This document shows, piece after piece, positions 1 to 7,512 of a DNA stretch of 64,000 bases (position 1 is the stretch's first letter; the number at the start of each line of letters is the position of its first letter). The DNA comes from JANWXD01 sp035575135 (GTDB taxonomy: Bacteria; Acidobacteriota; Terriglobia; Bryobacterales; Bryobacteraceae): NCBI GenBank assembly GCA_035575135.1, contig DATLYE010000048.1, forward strand, positions 1 to 64,000, written 5' to 3'. The position numbers were made by a program, and so were the translations under genes. The notes beneath the pieces are model-generated. The model made no database searches, was not told where the DNA came from, and saw only the letters and a list, made by a program, of their open reading frames with translations.

Positions 1-755
1 ATACAGGATGTTCTCCGCCATCGAAAAGCGTCCGTGCCTTCCGAGCGCCCTGCGCCTAGGCCACGGGCGTTCTTCGAACTAGCGGCCGGCTGCGCTGCGC
101 TCTACATGATGCAATCCAATTCCCACTATGCCGCAGGCGGCGGGTAAATCGCAAGAATTTTACGGCCAAGGTGCGGAAAGCAGGTCCGCTGGCCTGGGGG
201 CGCCGCCTCGTTCTGACCCGAGAAGTTCCGCGGAGCCGCTCAGGGCCGGTTCCGGACGTTCGAGAGCTGGAACCGCACGCTCCGCTGGTTTCAGTTGACA
301 CTCAGTTGCAAATCCGCTTCAATGATTCTTGGAGACAAGGAAGGAAGATCGCAACCTTGTTGCGAAAATTGCCGGTTCGGGGTCCAGCGCGCCGGCGGTT
401 CTCCCCGAAGGGCCGGAGCGTGCGTTGAAGAGGACAGATCCTGAACCCAAGGGTACTCGTGACGATGCAACGGTGCGCAACGACCCTGGGAACAAACAAG
501 AGGCGTTTCGGCTTTGGCCGGAGGTTCGGTTTGAGCGAGTAAGGTGAGGAGCGGATCCCCGCGGATCGTGATTGGGGACGGAGCCGCGGAGATCCGGCGA
601 CCGACAACCCGGACGGCTGGCGGTCCGCCGCTTCATTCTACGATCCGCCGGCCGGGGGTTGCAAGGAGACACGTCGGCTGGTGAGGCACGTCCAAGTTTT
701 TTCCGAAGCACGAAGTTTTCCGGCTCTATTCCAACGATTCCTCGAGGAGGGTTTC
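1..755. other. Upstream region with no supported gene
   Basis: No reading frame here has recognisable protein content; the short open frames on both strands overlap one another and are Arg/Pro/Ser-rich in the way GC-rich non-coding DNA is. No tRNA-like T-arm or rRNA-like segment was seen. The only signals noted are a sigma70-like hexamer pair at 295-323 and the ribosome-binding site GAGGAGG at 744-750 belonging to the next gene. The left part may be the far flank of a gene outside the window. Confidence 0.5.
295..323 (+). promoter_or_regulatory. Candidate sigma70 promoter (TTGACA-N17-TTCAAT)
   Basis: TTGACA at 295-300 is followed after 17 bp by TTCAAT at 318-323, which matches 4 of 6 positions of TATAAT. 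It points toward the TonB receptor at 756 and would leave a leader of about 430 nt. Judged only by consensus match. Confidence 0.35.
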
Positions 756-3065
756 ATGCGGACATACTCGTTCCGTCGAAGTCTGTGGATAGCGGTACTG
801 GCGGTGCAAGGTGTGGCATCTGCCGTGGCGGCGGGCCAAACGTGGGCGCCCGACCGAGGCGCGGTGCGGGGCTGGGTCCGCGACCCGGCCGGACTGCCGA
901 TCCGTGGGGCAAAAGTATGTCTCGTCGCAACGGCCGGGGATGCGCGGCGGCAGTTGACCACCGGCGCGGAAGGCAGGTTCGAGTTTGAAGACGTCGCACC
1001 CGGAGATTACGCCCTTGAGGTAGAAGCGGAACGCTTCCAGACTTACCGCACGGAGCTGGAGGTGCGACCCGGCGGGCTCCGTGTCGTGGACATCCGGCTG
1101 GCGATCGCTTCGATGCACACCGCGATTACGGTGCGCGAGCAAGCTGATGATCTACGGCGGCGTGTCGAATGGGACTACGAAGCCAGCAAGAGCGTCACCT
1201 CGCTTGCAGGCGAGATTTTGACGAGCAACAATCCGGTTTCCAACTACGACGCTCTGCGCTACCTGCCCGGGGTGATGAATGCCGACTTCGGAGGACGAGA
1301 CCGGTTTTCCACTCCCACTCACATCCGGGGCGCGGCGGCCTGGGGGCGTGTGGAGACGCTGGACGACTATCCGGCAGTGGACATCACCCCGGTCTTTGCG
1401 GAAGACGGTGGCTATACGGCCAGTTTTTCTTCGGTGGTGCCGAGCGTCGCCGTGCAGGATCTGATGCTTTCTACCGGAGGGCTTGGGGTGAGCTACGGGC
1501 AGGCGTCCGGCGGCGTGGTGCGGAGTTTCCTCAAGCGAGGTGTGCCCGGCAAGCCGCACGGGAACCTGCGGGTTGAGGGAGTGGGGATCGGGGAGGCCGT
1601 AGTGATGGGCGATCTTGCCGGGGGGCTTCGGAAGTTAGACTACTACATCTCGGGCCAGGCCGTCCGCGGTGAATACGGCAACGCCTACGACACCTATGCC
1701 CGCCCCATCCAGGATCTGCGGCTAGTCTCCGGCCTTGCGAAGGTGGGCTACAACCGCTCGCCCAAGGAGCGCTTCGAAGTGCTGTTCCTGGGAGGCGATG
1801 AGAATCACGGTTACTTCCAAAACCAGTTTCTGGCCGCCCAAAACCGCCAGATCCGGCGGGATTTTCATACGGAGAAAAGCAACTATTTTCTCGCCGGACG
1901 TTATGACCGCCGGGCTGGGGAGCGCCTGTTGTTCGGAGCGGGGCTGACCCACAACCGTTTCCACGAGAACCGGATCGAAGACAAGGCCGACGGAGTGCCT
2001 GTGGGCCTCTCACGGCGCAACCGCCCGCAACGGGCCACGACGGCGTTCGGCAACATCAGCTGGCAGACGTCCCCGGGGCGTTCTGTTTCTTATACGGGTG
2101 AGACCGGTGGACTGCTGCACCGGGACCAATTTTCTGACATCACCGGGGCTCCGATCCGTTTCTTGTTCGGTGAGCAAGCAGCGTATTTGAGAAACTCGCT
2201 GGTTTGGGACCGCGGGCTCACCTGGAATGGCGGTGTTCGCCTCAGCCGCATTGACAACGGGTTCCGGAACTTTCGCCAAAACGCCTATGATGTCGGGCTG
2301 AGCTACCGGCTGCCGACGCGCACCTCGCTGCGGGCCTCGTACTCGACCGGCTACAAGCTCAACAAAGCTTTTTACCTCTGGTGGGGCGGTGGGAGCTTTA
2401 TCCGGCGGGCGCCGGCGGAGGGCTTGCGGCCTTCCACCACACGTACCTGGGAGGTTGGGGCGGAGCAGGCGATGGCGTGGGGCGGTGCGTCGGGGCGTGT
2501 GCGCGTGTCCTACTTCAAAACCGACGAACTGGGTCTGTTTAACTTCGGCGACTCCGGCACGGGCGTTCCGTTTACCGACGACGCCCGTATCAAGGGATTC
2601 GAACTGTGGACGGAATGGCACTCGCGCCGAGTGCGGCCCTTCGCGAGCTTCACGTATTTAGACAATTACCGCACGAGCAGCACGAACCCGGCGGCACGAA
2701 ATATTGATTTACGCTTTGTCAGTGTTCCGAACAAGGCGGCCGCGGCCGGGTCCCACTTTGGCCTGACGAAACGGCTTAGTCTGGTGGTGCTGGGCTATTA
2801 TGACGGAGGCGCCCTGGTGGAACAGATCGTGAACGACAACGTCGTCGTGACACGTTTTTCCAGTTACGTGAAGGTCAATGCGATGGCTTCCTACATGCTC
2901 GGCGAACGATTCAGCTTTCTGTTGCGGGCCGAGAATCTCTTGAACCGCCGGGATCTGGGCTACAGCCGGAACATCTTCCAGATGGATGGCAGCAGTGCGC
3001 ACGTGGCGGGGGTGCAACGCGATCCCGGGCTGATTATGGCCGGGGGCGTCGCGATCCGTTTTTGA
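756..3065 (+). CDS. TonB-dependent outer-membrane receptor with carboxypeptidase-regulatory-like domain
   Basis: This 769-residue protein has an N-terminal signal peptide (residues 1 to about 27, ending near VASAVAAG). A carboxypeptidase-regulatory-like beta-sandwich follows at about 35-115 (VRGWVRDPAGLPIRGAKV, then GRFEFEDVAPGDYALEV). Next come a plug domain (about 140-260) and a long beta-barrel ending in the C-terminal Phe (GGVAIRF) typical of outer-membrane barrels. Such receptors import large or scarce ligands using TonB energy; the ligand cannot be deduced. The ATG at 756 was chosen over an upstream in-frame start at 681 because GAGGAGG (744-750) lies just before it and it begins a proper signal peptide. 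It stands alone and converges on the dehydrogenase at 3072 with only 6 bp between them. Confidence 0.9.
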   Translation: MRTYSFRRSLWIAVLAVQGVASAVAAGQTWAPDRGAVRGWVRDPAGLPIRGAKVCLVATAGDARRQLTTGAEGRFEFEDVAPGDYALEVEAERFQTYRTELEVRPGGLRVVDIRLAIASMHTAITVREQADDLRRRVEWDYEASKSVTSLAGEILTSNNPVSNYDALRYLPGVMNADFGGRDRFSTPTHIRGAAAWGRVETLDDYPAVDITPVFAEDGGYTASFSSVVPSVAVQDLMLSTGGLGVSYGQASGGVVRSFLKRGVPGKPHGNLRVEGVGIGEAVVMGDLAGGLRKLDYYISGQAVRGEYGNAYDTYARPIQDLRLVSGLAKVGYNRSPKERFEVLFLGGDENHGYFQNQFLAAQNRQIRRDFHTEKSNYFLAGRYDRRAGERLLFGAGLTHNRFHENRIEDKADGVPVGLSRRNRPQRATTAFGNISWQTSPGRSVSYTGETGGLLHRDQFSDITGAPIRFLFGEQAAYLRNSLVWDRGLTWNGGVRLSRIDNGFRNFRQNAYDVGLSYRLPTRTSLRASYSTGYKLNKAFYLWWGGGSFIRRAPAEGLRPSTTRTWEVGAEQAMAWGGASGRVRVSYFKTDELGLFNFGDSGTGVPFTDDARIKGFELWTEWHSRRVRPFASFTYLDNYRTSSTNPAARNIDLRFVSVPNKAAAAGSHFGLTKRLSLVVLGYYDGGALVEQIVNDNVVVTRFSSYVKVNAMASYMLGERFSFLLRAENLLNRRDLGYSRNIFQMDGSSAHVAGVQRDPGLIMAGGVAIRF

Positions 3066-3071
3066 AGGGAT

Positions 3072-4352
3072 TCACCAGGCGGTCATCGCCTCGGCGAAAA
3101 GGCGGGCCAGGTCCTCGGCGGAGGCGGGGCGCGGTGCGAGTTTCGTGACGCGATGCTGCGGCAGGGTACCGTCAACTAGGGCGGGGATGTCGGAGGGGGT
3201 GTAGCCCAGGGCCCGGAGGCCGTTGGGGAGGCGCAGGCGCTGGATGAGAGCGATGATCCGGTCGGCGAGGATGGGACCGGCATCGGAGGGGCGGGCGCGC
3301 GAGACGTCTGCACCCAGGATCTCAGCCGCGCGCAGATGACGCTCGGGGCATGCGGGCGCCGTAAAGCGGAACACCGCCGGGGCGTTGAGGATCACGGAAA
3401 TGCCGTGGGGGACCAGCGGATGGTCCACGGGGTACCCCGCGGGCCGGAAGCTCCGCACCATGCCGGAGACGGGATAAGACATCCCGTGGGGCAAGTGGAC
3501 GCCTGCGTTCCCGAACCCCATTCCGGCATAGGCGGCGGCAAGAAGCATTTGGCCGCCGGCTTCAGTATCGGAGGGGTCCTCGACGGCGCGGACAAGGTAG
3601 CGGGCCGCGATGCGTAAGGCCTCGAGCGCCCAGACGTCGCTGATCGGGTTGGAACCCTGATAGGCAGGTCGGAGGGCGGGACGCTCCGGACGCGGGCGCT
3701 GATCATAGGGCAAGGCCGTGTAGGATTCGACGGCGTGACTGAGTACGTCGAGGCCGCTGGCGGCGGCGACTTCCGGGGGTAAGGTACGAGTATTCTCCGG
3801 ATCCAGCAGGGCAAGAGCAGGCTTGAGGCGGCGGTGAGCGATTCCAGTTTTGGCGCGGAGCGCCGTGTAGTCGAAAATCGCCACTCCGGTGGTTTCGCTC
3901 CCGGTGCCGGCTGTAGTGGGAATGGCGATGAGGGGTTTGAGCGGGCCGGGCGGTGGAAGTCCTTTGCCGATGGGCGGGTTCACGTAATCGAGAAAATCCT
4001 CCGGCGGGTAGGTGGAATACAGGTCGGCGGCCTTGGCTGTGTCCATGGTGGAGCCTCCGCCGACGGCAACGAAGGCATCGAAATCTCCCTGGCGGGCAAA
4101 CTGAATTGCATCCCGGAACGAGTGGTCCGTCGGTTCGATGCGGACGCGGTCAAACAGCGCAAAGTCAATCCTGGCCGCGGTGAGCGATTCGAGCACCGCG
4201 GCGACGGCAGGCAGCTTCGCCAGGAAGGGGTCCGTCAGCACGATGACCCGGCGGGCTCCCATTTCTTTCAGGTCCAGACCGACCTCATAGGTCACCCCTG
4301 GGCCATACCGCAGACTTGACGTCGCCAGTTCGAACGCGGTGTCATTAGGCAT
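3072..4352 (-). CDS. Iron-containing alcohol dehydrogenase, hydroxyacid-oxoacid transhydrogenase-like
   Basis: This 426-residue group III (Fe-ADH) dehydrogenase carries the dinucleotide-binding GGGSTMDTAK motif near residues 98-107 and the PTTAGTGSE motif. Metal-ligand segments are also present: GLDVLSHAVES, then GVHLPHGMSYP, then VDHPLVPHG. The insert containing RPAYQGSNPISD is characteristic of the hydroxyacid-oxoacid transhydrogenase (ADHFE1/HOT) branch, which moves hydride between 4-hydroxybutyrate-type hydroxyacids and 2-oxoacids; other Fe-ADH substrates remain possible. It is cytosolic. It is divergent from the coiled-coil gene at 4444 across 91 bp. Family assignment is firm, substrate is inferred. 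Confidence 0.88.
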   Translation of the reverse strand: MPNDTAFELATSSLRYGPGVTYEVGLDLKEMGARRVIVLTDPFLAKLPAVAAVLESLTAARIDFALFDRVRIEPTDHSFRDAIQFARQGDFDAFVAVGGGSTMDTAKAADLYSTYPPEDFLDYVNPPIGKGLPPPGPLKPLIAIPTTAGTGSETTGVAIFDYTALRAKTGIAHRRLKPALALLDPENTRTLPPEVAAASGLDVLSHAVESYTALPYDQRPRPERPALRPAYQGSNPISDVWALEALRIAARYLVRAVEDPSDTEAGGQMLLAAAYAGMGFGNAGVHLPHGMSYPVSGMVRSFRPAGYPVDHPLVPHGISVILNAPAVFRFTAPACPERHLRAAEILGADVSRARPSDAGPILADRIIALIQRLRLPNGLRALGYTPSDIPALVDGTLPQHRVTKLAPRPASAEDLARLFAEAMTAW

Positions 4353-4426
4353 ACGGCACTATTTCACCTCATTTGCAGCGCCGCTCGGGCAGATCACGGT
4401 TCGTTGAACAGGCCACGGATACTGCC

Positions 4427-4435
4427 TGCTAGAAT
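4427..4435 (+). promoter_or_regulatory. Extended -10 promoter just before a GTG start
   Basis: TGCTAGAAT is an extended -10 (TG at 4427-4428, TAGAAT at 4430-4435). Transcription would begin about 4442, directly before the GTG at 4444, and no Shine-Dalgarno sequence lies between. A TTGAAC at 4404-4409 is 20 bp away, too far for a normal -35. This suggests a leaderless transcript. Confidence 0.45.
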
Positions 4436-4443
4436 GGGCAAAG

Positions 4444-5322
4444 GTGCCGTTCACGATCGAGGAATTCCACGATTTAGTCCGACTGCTCGAGCAGCACCCG
4501 GAGTGGAGCGCTGAACTGCGGCGGCTTGTCCTAAGCCAGGAACTGCTCACCCTGCCGGAACTTGTGAAGGGACTCGCTGAGCTGCAGCGGCGGACCGAGG
4601 AGCGGCTGGAGGAGCTGGGTGCGCGGGTCACTGCGCTGGCAGAGGCTCAGCAGCGGACCGAGGAGCGGCTGGAGGAGCTGGGTGCGCGGGTCACTGCGCT
4701 GGCGGAAGCGCAGCAGCGGACTGAAGCGCGGCTCGAGGAGCTTAGCGCGCGCGTCACTGCGCTGGCGGAAGCGCAGCAGCGGACCGAAGCGCGGCTCGAG
4801 GAGCTTAGCGCGCGCGTCACCGCGCTGGCGGAAGCGCAGCAGCGGACCGAAGAACGGCTTGAGGCGCTCGGCGTCATGGCTTCGAAGATGAGGCAAGACC
4901 TGGATGCCCTCCTCGGGATTGATCTGGAGCGACGCTACCGGGAGCGGGCAGCGAGTTACTTTCAGCGGTTCCTCCGCAGAATCAGAGTGGTGGACCACGA
5001 GGCTCTGGCGCTCCGCCTCGACGACGCAGTGGACGCAGGGACAATCACGGCGGACGAAAAAGAGGAGATCCTGCTGCTGGATGTGGTTGTGCAAGGACAG
5101 CGCGATCAGCAGGACGCTTACCTTGCAGTCGAGGTCTCGTCCACAATAGACACTGACGACGTGCAACGGGCAGTCTCTCGCGCCGCGCTGTTGCGCAAGG
5201 TGACCGGACGACCCGTGATTCCGGCTGTGGCCGGGAGGCAACTGCACACGATCGCGGCTGACGAGGCGGCCAAGCGGTCTGTGGTGTGCTTCCTGGACGG
5301 ACGCATCGTGGTGGCGCCCTGA
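4444..5322 (+). CDS. Coiled-coil protein with PD-(D/E)XK nuclease-like C-terminal domain
   Basis: The 292-residue protein has three parts. Residues 1-49 are helical. Residues 50 to about 149 are a coiled coil built from four near-identical 21-residue units (R-T-E-x-R-L-E-E-L-x-A-R-V-T-A-L-A-E-A-Q-Q) plus a degenerate fifth. A globular domain follows at about 155-292. The C-terminal segment LLDVVVQGQ, then AYLAVEVSSTID, resembles the D...(E/D)-x-(K/S) core of restriction-endonuclease-fold proteins that occur with coiled coils (DUF3782-like families), but the third catalytic position is Ser rather than Lys, so activity is doubtful. The role is unknown. The GTG start is supported by the extended -10 immediately upstream. 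No partner gene is adjacent on the same strand. Confidence 0.8.
   Translation: MPFTIEEFHDLVRLLEQHPEWSAELRRLVLSQELLTLPELVKGLAELQRRTEERLEELGARVTALAEAQQRTEERLEELGARVTALAEAQQRTEARLEELSARVTALAEAQQRTEARLEELSARVTALAEAQQRTEERLEALGVMASKMRQDLDALLGIDLERRYRERAASYFQRFLRRIRVVDHEALALRLDDAVDAGTITADEKEEILLLDVVVQGQRDQQDAYLAVEVSSTIDTDDVQRAVSRAALLRKVTGRPVIPAVAGRQLHTIAADEAAKRSVVCFLDGRIVVAP
4591..4842 (+). repeat. Four in-frame 63-bp tandem repeats
   Basis: Four consecutive 63-bp units each encode 21 residues (three heptads). Units 3 and 4 differ at only two silent-type positions, whereas units 1 and 2 differ more at the end, indicating recent duplication. A partial fifth unit runs to about 4890. Copy number could vary between strains by slippage and would change coiled-coil length by three heptads per unit. 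Confidence 0.92.
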
Positions 5323-5712
5323 TGTGCTGGTGCTTCCGTTGCCGTGCGTGCCTGACAGCAAAGGGCCAGTGATTCGGGCGATCGAGCTTTGAGCTAAGGC
5401 CGGCTCTCCGCAGGCTCGCTTACACATTAGCGCCGGTTCCGCATCCCCGAGCCGCATCCAGGGCTCCGCCGGTGTCGTGCTCCCGGAATTCATCCCTTCG
5501 TCACCATGGGGACATAAGGCATTCATTGACTTCGGATAAGGTAAGTGTTGGCATGTCTCTGTGTTTTTGATAATTATGAATTACATAAATTGTTTCGATT
5601 GGATGGTCTAGAGAAGCCGCGATATGATGAAGGCTGCAGGACCAAGGCGTCTCACATCTTGCTTCGCTCTGCCCAGCGAAACCCGGTGGGATGTGTACAG
5701 GAGGAGACCGTA
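5323..5712. other. 390-bp intergenic region with an AT-rich island
   Basis: No coding frame is supported. The stretch about 5560-5600 is conspicuously AT-rich against the GC-rich background (TAATTATGAATTACATAAAT) and contains an imperfect inverted repeat around GAATTAC. It precedes a candidate promoter at 5599-5628 and the ribosome-binding site AGGAGGAG at about 5699-5706 of the next gene. Confidence 0.5.
5599..5628 (+). promoter_or_regulatory. Candidate promoter for the receiver-like gene
   Basis: TATGAT at 5623-5628 matches the -10 consensus at 5 of 6 positions. TTGGAT at 5599-5604, 18 bp upstream, is a weak -35. It lies just downstream of the AT-rich patch, which could serve as an UP-like element. 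Consensus match only. Confidence 0.35.
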
Positions 5713-6129
5713 ATGAGTGCAGAAACGGTGGCATGCACGGCGTTGATTTACGGCCTGGAAGCTGTTTTAGCAGAGCCGCTTACGGTGGCTCTGGTTCGAT
5801 CCGGGGCAACCGTGTACCGCCTGAGTGATGGCTCCGGTCCGGAGCAGTGCGCCGCGCTGGCCGAACGAGTGGCCGCGGATGTGATTTTCTGTGGGGACGG
5901 GACTCCCGGGTACCGCTCCGTGCTGGATGCAGTCGCAAGTCACCGCCGCGTGCCGGCGGTGGTGGTTGTGGGACGGCTTGGAGATACAGAACGATGGCTG
6001 GACGCGCTGGAGGCCGGAGCCTTCGATTACTGCGCGCCGCCGCTCGACGCCGATCAGCTGCTGTGGGTGCTGGAAAGCGTGCGCGTACGGCGGCCGGAAA
6101 CGGCTGGCGGCGCGCTGCGGACGGCCTGA
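5713..6129 (+). CDS. Stand-alone degenerate response-regulator receiver domain
   Basis: This 138-residue protein follows the receiver (CheY-like) alternation of strands and helices. The segment ADVIFCGDG (residues 55-63) sits where the phospho-acceptor strand should be, and AGAFDYCAPPLDADQL (101-116) matches the usual end of the fold. Key residues are altered: the acceptor Asp aligns with Gly61, with an Asp one place later, and the conserved Lys of the D-Y-x-x-K-P motif is Pro109. Phosphorylation by a histidine kinase is therefore unlikely, and it may act as a protein-interaction pseudo-receiver. No kinase or output domain is nearby. The ATG at 5713 is preceded by AGGAGGAG with good spacing and was preferred to an upstream in-frame start at 5545. 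Confidence 0.75.
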   Translation: MSAETVACTALIYGLEAVLAEPLTVALVRSGATVYRLSDGSGPEQCAALAERVAADVIFCGDGTPGYRSVLDAVASHRRVPAVVVVGRLGDTERWLDALEAGAFDYCAPPLDADQLLWVLESVRVRRPETAGGALRTA

Positions 6130-6180
6130 CTCGGGTCCCAATCCCTCCCCGCTACCCCGAGGCGGCCCGCAGGCCTGAAG

Positions 6181-7512
6181 TCATGGTCGAATGCTGGCCG
6201 TCAGTTTACCCCAGAGCTCGCCGGCGCTGTGCCACGTCAAGTAGCACGTTATCAGGACCAGCACCGACATCACGAGGTTGCTGGCCCAGCCGTTGGTATG
6301 CCGCTCGAGGAGGCGTCGGTCGTTGGTCAGCCGCATCAGGACGATGACGATCACGGGCAGCAGCAGCGCCAGCACTGCCGCCTGCACCAGCACGAGCCAT
6401 ACCGGTTTCCAGTCCGTCAGCAGGACATAGAGCGGTGAGACGCAGAACAGCACCAGACACCAGCGGTATGCCGGCGTCGCGCTGAGGTGGGCTGGCGCAC
6501 CGGCGGGCCGCGGGCGCAGCACGTTGTACCAGATGTCGGCGACCAGCAGGCTGTAGCCGGTCGTGGCGCCGGTATAGGTTGTGAACACGGCCGTCCAAAG
6601 ACCCACACCGAGCACGATGCGCCCGGCATCGCCGAAGATGCCGGTAAACATCGGTACCAGATCCTCAACGTCTCGCAGGGGCTGGGCCGCCGGGTAGAGC
6701 GTAGCCGCGGCAGTGATCTGCACGAGCAGCAGCATGGCGTACAGGCCGACGGCGCTCAGCAGCAGGTCGGAGCGCTGCAGGCGCAGGAACGCAACGTCCC
6801 TCCAGCCCTTCTCGTGCACGAAAGCGGCATACTTGAGATTGCTGAGCGCTCCTGCCCCGCTGCCCACCAGAGCCAGGAGGATGAAGGCAAGGCTATACGG
6901 CGCTTCGCCCGCGGGTGCCGAGGGGACAAAGGCGCCTCGCGCAATCCGGTCGGGATCCGGCCGGGCGAAGACGGCGGCCAGCGCGAGCGAACCCCCGAGA
7001 ACGACCAGCAGCGGCCTGCTGATGCGCTCTATGAGCTTGTAGCGGCCCCAGTACATCAGCGCGAAGCCGGTCGCCCAGCACGCCAGCGCGCCGCCCGGCC
7101 GGACCCAGGTCGCGTGCACTGCCAGCAACAGTTCCAGTGAACTGCCGAGCAGCAGAATCTGCGCGAAACCGCTCAAATGCCGCTTGAGGCAGATTCCCAC
7201 CAGAATCAGCCAGGGAACCCAGCGCCCGATGCGGGCATAACCAGCCATCAATGTCTCACCCGTCACGACGACGTAGCGCGCCGTGGCTTCCAACACCACG
7301 TAGCGGGCCGCCACCACGAACGCAACCGTCCACAGGAGTGCGTATCCATAGCTGGCTCCGGCGGCCGAATTGGTTACCAAGTCCTGAGGCCCTACGGCAG
7401 CGAGGGCGAAAATCAGGCCGGGGCCAAATGCCCAGGAGCGACGCGGCGCCGAAGGGCCGGCAGGCGCCTTTCCGGGACCCGTGCTGACGCCCGCCGTGCT
7501 CGGCCGGCTCAT
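6181..7512 (-). CDS. Nramp-family-like membrane transporter with altered metal site
   Basis: This 443-residue protein has about eleven hydrophobic membrane segments and the Nramp opening pattern FGPGLIFALAAVGPQD, then ASYGYALLW. In true Nramp Mn/Fe transporters helix 1 carries D-P-G-N; here the equivalent is G-P-Q-D (residues 41-44). The helix 6 motif with the metal-binding Met (usually M-P-H-N) is replaced by ALSNLKYAAF (about 221-230). The substrate is therefore probably not a transition metal bound in the canonical way. The ATG at 7512 overlaps the stop of the preceding ligase gene (ATGA) and is preferred to an in-frame start at 7602. It is the last gene of a TonB receptor-ligase-transporter operon. 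Confidence 0.82.
   Translation of the reverse strand: MSRPSTAGVSTGPGKAPAGPSAPRRSWAFGPGLIFALAAVGPQDLVTNSAAGASYGYALLWTVAFVVAARYVVLEATARYVVVTGETLMAGYARIGRWVPWLILVGICLKRHLSGFAQILLLGSSLELLLAVHATWVRPGGALACWATGFALMYWGRYKLIERISRPLLVVLGGSLALAAVFARPDPDRIARGAFVPSAPAGEAPYSLAFILLALVGSGAGALSNLKYAAFVHEKGWRDVAFLRLQRSDLLLSAVGLYAMLLLVQITAAATLYPAAQPLRDVEDLVPMFTGIFGDAGRIVLGVGLWTAVFTTYTGATTGYSLLVADIWYNVLRPRPAGAPAHLSATPAYRWCLVLFCVSPLYVLLTDWKPVWLVLVQAAVLALLLPVIVIVLMRLTNDRRLLERHTNGWASNLVMSVLVLITCYLTWHSAGELWGKLTASIRP

Noticed and set aside
681..755. Upstream in-frame start for the first TonB receptor
   Set aside because: Using it would place 25 non-signal residues before the signal peptide, and the ribosome-binding site is just before 756.
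4591..4842. Tandem repeats as a CRISPR array
   Set aside because: Repeats are contiguous without spacers, are in frame and encode a regular heptad pattern.
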